A stretch of 5,962 nucleotides of DNA from assembly GCA_035503795.1 (NCBI GenBank), contig DATJTB010000131.1, positions 1 to 5,962 on the forward strand, given 5' to 3'. The notes under the pieces were generated by a model, which saw only the letters and a list, made by a program, of their open reading frames with translations, was not told the DNA's origin and did not search any database. This stretch comes from Methylocapsa sp035503795 (GTDB lineage Bacteria; Pseudomonadota; Alphaproteobacteria; Rhizobiales; Beijerinckiaceae). The translations under genes and the position numbers were made by a program. This document shows, piece after piece, positions 1-4,633 of the stretch (position 1 is the first letter of the stretch; every line of letters starts with the position of its first letter).

Positions 1-222
1 CACTACACCATGCGTTGTCCCGAAGACATGCGCGTGGACTTCAATGTCGGGCAAGCGCTGTTCCCTTTGGTTCGGCATGTCGGCAAGCGCGCGCTCGCAT
101 GGTACGCCGAGCACGGCGCGACGGAGATTCTTTTCCGTTTCGACTCTCCGGATTTCCTGCACCCGATCATTGACCGAACGTCCGCGCGATCCATGCTGAC
201 GATCACCGACGAACCGAATTAA
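1..222 (+). CDS. 3' end of an unrecognised protein (partial at window edge)
   Basis: An open frame runs in from the left edge (first codons His-Tyr-Thr, then ATG at 10) to a TAA at 220-222. Third codon positions are mostly G or C, as expected of real coding in a GC-rich genome, so I take it as the C-terminus of a longer gene, although a start at 10 (70 residues) is possible. The residues include VDFNVGQALFPLVRHVGKRA and an end reading RSMLTITDEPN. I do not recognise the family. There are no membrane segments or cysteine clusters. It is followed by a GC-rich non-coding stretch and then the ArdC/resolvase fusion, so it may belong to the same plasmid-like segment. Confidence 0.5.
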   Translation, partial: HYTMRCPEDMRVDFNVGQALFPLVRHVGKRALAWYAEHGATEILFRFDSPDFLHPIIDRTSARSMLTITDEPN

Positions 223-422
223 CGTCCACTGATGAAGTGGCGTGTCCCTGCGGGTCAGGCTCTATGCGCAGGCGCGCGGAACCGCGCCGCGTTTCCGCCC
301 TTCGGGTGACGATCCCTCACGCGCTTACTACGCTGCTGCCGCAGCCATTCCCCTAAGGGGCTCCGCCCCTCGCGCGCGCAAGCCCGCGCCCCCCGGTCTC
401 GCCGACGGGCAAGGTTGCATGA
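223..422. other. GC-rich non-coding stretch with short hairpins
   Basis: No convincing gene lies here, and the frames that cross it are arginine-rich shadows. Short perfect inverted repeats occur at 274-287 (gcgcgg, 2-nt spacer, ccgcgc), at 350-360 (cccct-a-agggg) and, overlapping the last, at 356-370 (aggggc, tcc loop, gcccct). The composition resembles the hairpin-rich intergenic DNA of broad-host-range and rhizobial plasmids. That comparison rests on general familiarity, not an alignment. Confidence 0.4.
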
Positions 423-430
423 ATGCAACC
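413..430. repeat. Perfect 8-bp inverted repeat over the start of the fusion gene
   Basis: The arms ggttgcat and atgcaacc are exact reverse complements separated by two bases (ga). The ATG at 423 lies in the right arm. The arrangement could be an operator dyad or a small hairpin that masks the start codon. It may also be a chance remnant of the rearrangement that created the fusion gene. Confidence 0.4.
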
Positions 431-926
431 CAAAACCAAAGGAGAAGGGGACGAGAAGGCCGAAGAGGTCGAAACCGAAATCCCCTTCATGAAGGGCTAC
501 GCGGTTTTCAACGCCGAGCAGATCGACGGCTTGCCCGCGCATTTCTATGCGACCGTGGCAGCGATCACCGGCAAGGGCGCGGGCTTTCGTTCGCTCAATG
601 ACACATGGGCCGACACGACGACCGCGCACGGGCGCTTGATGCTGACCGTGCTCGGCGGGCTTGCCGAGTTCGAGCGCGAGTTAATCCGCGCCCGCACGGG
701 CGAAGGCCGCGCGCGAGCCGTGGCGAACGGCGTCCGCCTTGGCCGCAAGCCGATCCTCACCCATCACCAGCAGCTAGAGGCGGTCAAGCGCCTTAAGGCT
801 GGCAAGGAAACGTAGGGCGAGATTGCGCGATCCTACAATGTGAGTCGCTGGACGATTGCGAGATTGCGCTTAAGTTCATCAATGCAACAGAGCCAATCTA
901 ACGAGGCGCGAGTTTCTCGGTTCTAA
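423..926 (+). pseudogene. ArdC fragment fused in frame to the C-terminal half of a serine resolvase, interrupted by TAG
   Basis: The open frame from ATG 423 ends at TAG 813-815 (130 residues). Residues about 8-43 (TEIPFMKGYAVFN, EQIDGLPAHFYA) match the internal conserved block of ArdC antirestriction proteins (DUF1738). From about residue 44 the sequence is a Tn3-type serine resolvase: AAITGKGAGFRSL, DTWADTTTAHGRLMLT, and the E-helix GLAEFERELIRARTGEGRA at about 79-97. The N-terminal catalytic serine region of the resolvase is missing, and so is the zinc-metalloprotease part of ArdC, so neither activity is expected. Reading through the TAG restores GEIARSYNVSRWTIARL, the end of the resolvase helix-turn-helix, up to TAA 924-926. 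The TAG stands where these proteins usually have leucine, so a single TTG-to-TAG change is likely. The junction is near 549-552. This is a relic of deletion or recombination between mobile-element genes. Confidence 0.8.
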
Positions 927-2167
927 TCCTTTGGCCTCAGCAGGAATCCATGTTGAACCTCGTAGGTTGCGTCATAGTAAAATCCTATGATCGCCCCCCA
1001 AGCATTAATGGCCACAGGGATCGTTAACACAGACCCCTGGGGATCGAACACGGTGAAACCGCCGTTGCTGGCGCGGAGGAAGCCGTGCAGAGCGAAGCCT
1101 GGGTCAAAGTAGTTTCCCATGATCGTTCCAGCGGAAGTGATGCAGCAGGCTTGGGTTTCGATGGAGTTCGGGGCATCGAATGAGGTGATGGCACCGGCCG
1201 GGGCGCGCAGGAATCCGTGAATGACGTCGCTTGCATCCTCGTACCAGCCCGTTATCGCCCCCCGCGCGTTGATATCGCTCGGAAAGGTCTCGACAGAGCC
1301 CGGAGGGTCGAACGTGGCGATGGTCCCACCTTGGGTCCGAACGAAGCCGTGGCCGGCGGCAGACTCTGGAAGAATGGAAAAAGCCCCCGTGATTGCGCCT
1401 TCGTCGTTGACGGCCATTTCGTTGTAGCCGTCGCCGAGGCAACAGCTTAAAATAATGTTACCTGGCGCATCAAATTCAACAATAGCGCCACGGGGGCGGC
1501 GCAGAAAACCGTTACATACAGAGAATGGGGTTGTGCAGAACTGTCCTGTGACCATCCCAGAACTATTGCCGGCGGTGGGAGTGGTAAATAGTGACCCGGG
1601 AGGATCAAAGGTCACGATGTTGCCACTGGGATAACGAATATAGCCGTGGCAGGTGGTCGCGTCACAATATTGTCCCGCGATCGTCCCCAGCGCGTCGATG
1701 GCCAAGGCCTGGGAGCCACCAGTAGCACCAGGCGGATCGAACACTGTGATGGCGCCGCCGGGGGCGCGCGCGAAGCTGTGAAACTCGTTGCCCGGGCCAG
1801 GCAAAGGGGTGTACTTAAGATAGTATCCCGCGATTGTACCGACCTGATTGATGGCGGCGGGATTGGTGAAAACGCTGCCAGGGACATCGAAGGTGACGTA
1901 GGTTCCCACTGCCGCCTCGGCCATCGGGCCTGAAGCTGGCTGCACGCCATGCGACTGCAGGCAGCCGACGAAATTTCGAACATGAGCACCGTGCCGCGAG
2001 AGCGCCGCGTGAGGATTCGACGCCGTTTCCAGCTCGTCGGGGAGCAATTTGCCCGCGAGGATGGCACAAGCGTTGGCTCCATTGGATTGAGCTGATGCAT
2101 GGGCTTCCCAAAAGACTATAAAACTAGTACAAAGCAAGAACAAGAAAACTTGAAAATACGTTTTCAT
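923..2167 (-). CDS. Secreted seven-repeat protein, HAF-repeat-like, probable beta-propeller
   Basis: The product has 414 residues from ATG 2167. An in-frame ATG at 2209 is rejected because it overlaps the likely -10 box, while 2167 has a GAGGGGG ribosome site just upstream. The N-terminus is a signal peptide: MKTYF, a hydrophobic core to about residue 20, and a likely cleavage at ASA-QS after residue 26. Residues 27-88 form a distinct cap with Cys34 and Cys69. Seven repeats follow, each opening with FD-x-P/Q-G (Phe at 93, 143, 187, 232, 286, 330, 374), continuing with an IN..G.I.G-Y core and ending in HGFLR (130, 174, 219, 273, 317, 361, 406). The pattern resembles HAF-type extracellular repeats. 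Seven units of about 44 residues would suit a seven-bladed propeller, which is inference. Ten cysteines remain after cleavage, including two CC pairs (242-243, 341-342), which suggests disulfides outside the cytoplasm. The substrate or partner is unknown. The gene is convergent with the resolvase remnant, and the two ends overlap by a few bases. Confidence 0.8.
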   Translation of the reverse strand: MKTYFQVFLFLLCTSFIVFWEAHASAQSNGANACAILAGKLLPDELETASNPHAALSRHGAHVRNFVGCLQSHGVQPASGPMAEAAVGTYVTFDVPGSVFTNPAAINQVGTIAGYYLKYTPLPGPGNEFHSFARAPGGAITVFDPPGATGGSQALAIDALGTIAGQYCDATTCHGYIRYPSGNIVTFDPPGSLFTTPTAGNSSGMVTGQFCTTPFSVCNGFLRRPRGAIVEFDAPGNIILSCCLGDGYNEMAVNDEGAITGAFSILPESAAGHGFVRTQGGTIATFDPPGSVETFPSDINARGAITGWYEDASDVIHGFLRAPAGAITSFDAPNSIETQACCITSAGTIMGNYFDPGFALHGFLRASNGGFTVFDPQGSVLTIPVAINAWGAIIGFYYDATYEVQHGFLLRPKD

Positions 2168-2180
2168 TTTTGCCCCCTCA
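2168..2180 (-). promoter_or_regulatory. Ribosome binding site of the seven-repeat protein
   Basis: On the - strand the bases before ATG 2167 read tgagggggcaaaa, a purine-rich GAGGGGG placed about six bases from the start. It decides the start at 2167 over the upstream in-frame ATG at 2209, which has no comparable site. Confidence 0.6.
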
Positions 2181-2197
2181 CAGTCCAAAAAAAAACA

Positions 2198-2225
2198 ATG
2201 ATATACCAAAGCAGTAGAATGGCAA
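2198..2225 (-). promoter_or_regulatory. Putative sigma70-type promoter of the seven-repeat protein
   Basis: Reading the - strand, TTGCCA (2225-2220, five of six matches to TTGACA) is followed after 16 bases by TATCAT (2203-2198, five of six matches to TATAAT). Transcription would start near 2190, leaving a short leader of about 23 bases that contains the GAGGGGG site. The surrounding DNA is AT-rich, so a chance match is possible. Confidence 0.45.
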
Positions 2226-2272
2226 TTGTTTCTTTAATAATTCAAGTAATAATCCAGTATGCAATTTGTAGC

Positions 2273-2296
2273 TGTGATTTATATTATGGAATCACA
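2273..2296. promoter_or_regulatory. Spaced dyad, possible operator
   Basis: The arms tgtgatt (2273-2279) and aatcaca (2290-2296) are perfect inverted copies with a 10-base AT spacer. The dyad lies about 48 bases upstream of the putative -35 box of the seven-repeat gene, in the range for an activator site. It is not a CRP box, because the TGTGA and TCACA halves are 14 bases apart rather than 6. Confidence 0.3.
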
Positions 2297-2403
2297 ATAT
2301 TCAGATTGTTTTTTACGTTGCATTGCCGCAATGATTTTTAACCAGCCAAAATCTTTTGTATCTTGCATGTCTTTTCGCGTTTGGACTTGGATTGCATAGT
2401 GCG

Positions 2404-2428
2404 AGCGTGAAGTGAGACACTTCACGCT
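2404..2428. repeat. Perfect 11-bp hairpin, 3-nt loop
   Basis: The arms agcgtgaagtg and cacttcacgct are exact reverse complements around the loop aga. No T-run follows on either strand, so it does not look like a classical intrinsic terminator. It separates the AT-rich leader from the WGR remnant and could be an operator, a mobile-element end or a transcription barrier between the divergent units. Confidence 0.55.
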
Positions 2429-2469
2429 GCATTCCATATTGCCGCTTACGCGATTGTGAGGCCGACCGC

Positions 2470-2704
2470 ATGACCGCCGTTGAACTTCGCCGCGTCGATC
2501 CGGTGCGGAACATGCGCCGCTTCTACCGGCTCGACGTGCAACCGAATTTATTCGGCGGCGTCTTGCTCATGAGGAATGGGGCCGAATCGGCGCACAAGGG
2601 CGCATGGTGGCCGTGCGGTTTGAGGACGAAGCCCTGCCCTCGCCGCCTTGCAGCGACAGGCCGAGCGCAAGAGGGGTAAAGGCTATGTGGCGCAAGGCAT
2701 TTGA
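2470..2704 (+). pseudogene. WGR-domain protein, broken by two frameshifts
   Basis: The reading frame from ATG 2470 gives MTAVELRRVDPVRNMRRFYRLDV and on to GGVLLM, the start of a short WGR-domain protein. A GAGG lies about ten bases upstream. After codon 2572-2574 one base appears to be missing, and the signature continues one frame earlier as WGRIGAQGRMVAVRFEDEAL from 2577. A tandem duplication of gccct (2631-2635 and 2636-2640) then shifts the frame again. The tail ALAALQRQAERKRGKGYVAQGI runs from 2636 to TGA 2702-2704. Joined together the pieces make a protein of about 77 residues, the usual size of these stand-alone rhizobial WGR proteins. The shifts do not compensate, so no full product is made. 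WGR domains are thought to bind nucleic acid; the role of the small stand-alone versions is unknown to me. Confidence 0.8.
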
Positions 2705-2733
2705 ATCGTCTGGCCCCTCGTTTTATGTTAGGA
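2701..2733 (+). promoter_or_regulatory. Putative promoter and ribosome site of the toxin-antitoxin module
   Basis: TTGAAT (2701-2706) and TATGTT (2724-2729) are separated by 17 bases, each with four of six consensus matches. AGGA at 2730-2733 stands seven bases before ATG 2741. The -35 overlaps the end of the WGR remnant. The spacing is ideal but the boxes are weak. Confidence 0.4.
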
Positions 2734-2740
2734 TTTACTT

Positions 2741-3010
2741 ATGCCGATTACGATTACGCTTACACCTGAACAAGAAGCATGGCTTCAAACTTATGTCGCG
2801 AGGGGGAGCTTCGCCTCGATTGAAGAAGCCGTGCGTCGGCTTATCGACGAGCGCCTTGCCGAACGCGCTCTTGAAGAGAGCGACGATTCGGAATGGGCAA
2901 AACCAACCTTATGTGGACGAGGGACTCGCGGCTCTTGAACGTGGTGACTTCATTCCGCTTGACGAGCACAAGGCTCGCAACGCGGCGCGGCTTGCTGTCA
3001 TGAAGGATAA
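2741..3010 (+). pseudogene. ParD-like antitoxin, frameshifted by a 4-bp duplication
   Basis: From ATG 2741 the frame reads MPITITLTPEQEAWLQTYVA, then FASIEEAVRRLIDERLAERALEE. This is the ribbon-helix-helix N-terminus of ParD-type antitoxins, followed by the start of the toxin-binding helix. At about residue 55 the motif aacc is present twice in tandem (2901-2904 and 2905-2908). Removing one copy continues as AKPYVDEGLAALERGDFIPLDE, then HKARNAARLAVMK, giving the normal total of about 88-90 residues. As it stands, the frame ends soon after in SEWAKPTLCGRGTRGS and a stop at 2936-2938, so the toxin-binding C-terminus is lost. The original stop was probably the TAA at 3008-3010, overlapping the toxin start. 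That TAA is out of frame with the preceding stretch by one base, which suggests a further small deletion near 3003-3007. The family call is firm and the ancestral end is inferred. Confidence 0.75.
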
Positions 3011-3048
3011 CGGCTCGCGTCATCATCACCGCGCCCGCCGACGCGGAC

Positions 3049-3306
3049 ATGGTCGATATTCTCGCCGACCTCGCCGCCGTAGCGGGTTCTTCTTTCGCCA
3101 ACCAATACAATCTTCGCTTTGAAAGCCTCTGTCAGAGGCTTGCCGACTATCCCGATAGTTGTCCGGCGCGGCCAAAGCTTGGGACGCATATTCGGTTTGG
3201 CATCGTCCTTCCCTATCACGTGTTCTACCGTCACATTGAAGGCGACGACACCGCGAGCATCCTCCGCATTATTCATGGACGCCGCAAACCTCCCGTAAAC
3301 TTTTGA
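3049..3306 (+). CDS. ParE/RelE-like toxin, N-terminus lost
   Basis: The coding frame extends back beyond ATG 3049 to codon 3013 and reads ARVIITAPADADMVDILADL, the first strand and helix of ParE-type toxins. The codon before it (3010-3012) is ACG where an ATG would be expected, and a TGA at 3001-3003 blocks any earlier start. The first usable ATG (3049) gives 85 residues and omits beta-strand 1. With the lost start the protein would have 98 residues, the usual family length. The C-terminal half is well kept: RFESLCQRLADYPDS, then HIRFGIVLPYHVFYRH, then ILRIIHGRR, the typical ParE core with its late Arg/His/Arg signature. ParE proteins poison DNA gyrase. RelE relatives cut mRNA, and the sequence does not settle which applies. 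With the antitoxin also broken, loss of toxin expression is probably what made the module harmless. Confidence 0.7.
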   Translation: MVDILADLAAVAGSSFANQYNLRFESLCQRLADYPDSCPARPKLGTHIRFGIVLPYHVFYRHIEGDDTASILRIIHGRRKPPVNF

Positions 3307-3647
3307 GCGGTGTGAAATCCGGAAGGCGTGGAGCGCCGAACACAAGCAGGAAGGCCAAAAGCCAAGGGCCGATCACCGCCGCTTACCAGCGCGTCCTGCA
3401 CGCGCTCCTGTGGCATTTCATGAGCTACAGGGACGGGCTTTGCTTCCCCTCCTATGAGAGACCATCGGAGACCATCGCCGAGAAGGCCCGCTGCGGCCGC
3501 GATACGGTCTATGAGGCGATTATATCGCTTGAGGCGATCGGCGTCTTTTCGTGGGTGAACCGCATCGACCGCGTGGCCGAGCGCGGCAAAGACCTGTTCG
3601 GCCATTGGGTGAAGGAATATCGCCTCGTGCGCCGGAGCAATGTCTAA
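3303..3647 (+). CDS. Winged-helix protein of plasmid-replication type, C-terminally truncated
   Basis: The frame runs from TTG 3303, which overlaps the toxin's TGA at 3304-3306, to TAA 3645-3647 (114 residues). GTG 3312 is an alternative start, and neither has a strong ribosome site. Residues 22-90 form a winged helix-turn-helix of the kind found in small rhizobial plasmid replication or regulatory proteins: GPITAAYQRVLHALLWHF, GLCFPSYE, IAEKARCGRDTVYEAI (recognition helix), and LEAIGVFSWVNRIDRV. A 12-bp in-frame insertion adds RPSE after YE at residues 53-56, where relatives read YE.IAE. It comes from a perfect 10-bp tandem duplication at 3458-3477. The product ends in RLVRRSNV exactly where the palindromic repeat begins. 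Relatives as I recall them continue with SNAY.F and more, so the C-terminus has probably been replaced by the repeat. DNA binding is plausible. Whether the gene still works is doubtful. Confidence 0.6.
   Translation: MSGVKSGRRGAPNTSRKAKSQGPITAAYQRVLHALLWHFMSYRDGLCFPSYERPSETIAEKARCGRDTVYEAIISLEAIGVFSWVNRIDRVAERGKDLFGHWVKEYRLVRRSNV
3458..3477 (+). repeat. 10-bp perfect tandem duplication in the HTH gene
   Basis: The unit gagaccatcg occurs at 3458-3467 and again at 3468-3477. Together with two further bases it adds four codons without breaking the frame, just before the helix that leads into the DNA-recognition helix. Confidence 0.8.
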
Positions 3648-3775
3648 AGCATTTTCCGATTCGATTAAATCGGAAAATGGCTCTAACATTTTGTCTTGTC
3701 GCATTTTCACGAAGTGAAGTGGTGCCCACTTCGCTGGAAAATGCTCTATATGTTCCGCGACCCGCTCTAGAGCAC
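3643..3775. repeat. Rhizobial-type palindromic intergenic repeat, two hairpins
   Basis: The element contains two hairpins. The first, 3650-3679, has a perfect 12-bp stem (cattttccgatt / aatcggaaaatg) with a 6-base loop. The second, 3701-3744, has an outer stem gcattttc / gaaaatgc and an inner stem cgaagtg / cacttcg around a 10-base loop. Direct copies of ggaaaatg(g)ctcta at 3672-3685 and 3736-3748 show that it is built from two related modules. The right edge ends near the palindrome gctctagagc (3764-3773). Repeats of this 'agagcattttcc' kind are common between genes in Bradyrhizobium and related genera, from general familiarity. Lying between converging genes, it probably acts as a bidirectional terminator. 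Confidence 0.75.
3701..3744. terminator. Likely terminator hairpin after the L,D-transpeptidase gene
   Basis: This is the second hairpin of the repeat, 23 bases beyond the stop of the L,D-transpeptidase on the - strand. The stem is about 15 bp with a small internal bulge. No long T-run follows, so termination efficiency is uncertain. Confidence 0.4.
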
Positions 3776-4375
3776 CACGACGGGTGAACCAACTTTTACC
3801 CGTTCGTAGAGATCGACAATGTCTTCATTCAAGAGGCGGATGCAGCCGGAAGAAACCGCCCGGCCAATCGTGTCCGGCTCATTGGTGCCATGGATGCGGA
3901 ACATGGTATCGCCATGCTCATTATAGAGATACATGGCCCGTGCGCCCAATGGGTTGTCGATGCCGCCCTCCATCACTTTCGGCAAGTCCGGCCGGCGCAA
4001 GCGCATGGCGGCGGGCGGCGTCCAGGCTGGCCATTCGGCACGGCGTCCGATGTGGGCATGGCCGCTCCAGCCAAAACCGTCGCGTCCGACACCGACCGCA
4101 TAGCGCATCGCCTTGCCGCCCTCCATCGACAGATAGAGATAGCGCTCTTTCGTATCGATCGTGATCGTGCCGGCCCGCGCATGCGTCGGATCATCGACCA
4201 CAGTCCGCGTTGGCTGAACATCGCGGCGAAGACCGAATGACAAGCTCGCTTGTTGAATGGGACGATTTGTGAGGCCGGGCGCCGTGTTGTCGAAAGCGAA
4301 CGCCACAGCCGTGAAGAGAAGAGGTAAGCTTGCGGCCGCAATCACGCACGTCTTCAATGGATTTGTTTTCACCAT
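3767..4375 (-). CDS. L,D-transpeptidase, YkuD domain, exported
   Basis: The 202-residue product belongs to the ErfK/YbiS/YcfS/YnhG family. These enzymes make 3-3 crosslinks in peptidoglycan or attach proteins to it, in the periplasm. Residues 1-27 are a signal peptide (Lys at 3 and 8, hydrophobic core, likely cleavage AFA-FD). The YkuD domain covers about 68-202: ITIDTKERYLYL starts the first strand, and the catalytic motif has His162 (IHGT) and Cys178 in SSGCIRLLNEDI, with Arg180. All key residues are present and the length is normal, so the enzyme should be active. The ATG at 4375 has GAGGGG about 11 bases upstream, slightly distant. The gene lies downstream of the SGNH hydrolase on the same strand after a 258-bp gap, so it probably has its own promoter, which I could not place. 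Its TAG stop is within the palindrome gctctagagc at the edge of the repeat. Confidence 0.92.
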   Translation of the reverse strand: MVKTNPLKTCVIAAASLPLLFTAVAFAFDNTAPGLTNRPIQQASLSFGLRRDVQPTRTVVDDPTHARAGTITIDTKERYLYLSMEGGKAMRYAVGVGRDGFGWSGHAHIGRRAEWPAWTPPAAMRLRRPDLPKVMEGGIDNPLGARAMYLYNEHGDTMFRIHGTNEPDTIGRAVSSGCIRLLNEDIVDLYERVKVGSPVVVL

Positions 4376-4633
4376 ATGCTACATATCCCCTCGTAAAGAA
4401 GCCAATAGAGATACTGGCCTCTTCAACGTGGAGCGCGGCGGTTTGTTCCATTGCGGCAGACGCAACACCAAAATTTTTGAAAGGGGGGTGGCGAACCAGC
4501 GGCCAGAAAGAGGATGAGCGGATTTCGTGCCGTTCCGCCTCGCGAGCGCCACTCAGATCATCATGAAACGTGATCAATTTTAAAAAATTTGAGTAGGATG
4601 CGAGAACCGGTGGCCGGTTTTTCGCTTCCCGCT
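4376..4633. other. Intergenic gap between the two envelope genes
   Basis: No supported gene lies here; the frames crossing the gap run into their neighbours as shadows. A small hairpin, aaccgg-tgg-ccggtt at 4605-4619, is followed by five T on the + strand (4618-4622). It looks like a terminator read from the + strand, although no + strand gene precedes it. On the - strand it lies about 15 bases beyond the hydrolase stop and could help end that transcript, but it lacks a U-tract there. Confidence 0.4.

Larger units (their letters stand above)
2210..2469. other. AT-rich intergenic region between divergent genes
   Basis: No gene is supported here. The stretch 2221-2340 has 34 G or C in 120 bases by my count (about 28%), far below the neighbouring genes. 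It holds the leader and promoter of the seven-repeat protein on the - strand, a spaced dyad at 2273-2296, a small palindrome at 2321-2333 (cattgc-c-gcaatg) and a strong hairpin at 2404-2428. GC content recovers just before the WGR remnant, which begins at 2470. Confidence 0.6.

Noticed and set aside
255..629. A 124-residue - strand frame over the ArdC/resolvase region
   Set aside because: It is an arginine-rich shadow opposite a recognisable + strand gene.
923..2167. Seven protein repeats as a CRISPR or DNA repeat array
   Set aside because: The repetition is at the protein level with divergent DNA; there are no identical DNA repeats with spacers.
2273..2296. A CRP/FNR-type binding site
   Set aside because: The TGTGA and TCACA halves are 14 bases apart instead of 6, so it was kept only as an unassigned dyad.
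2604..3122. A 172-residue + strand frame starting MVAVRFEDEAL
   Set aside because: It is a composite: the first part is the WGR middle piece, a later part is the displaced ParD C-terminus, and the end is an out-of-frame reading of the ParE gene. It is not one protein.
4605..4622. A classical terminator
   Set aside because: The T-run follows the stem only on the + strand, where no gene precedes it; on the coding strand there is no U-tract.
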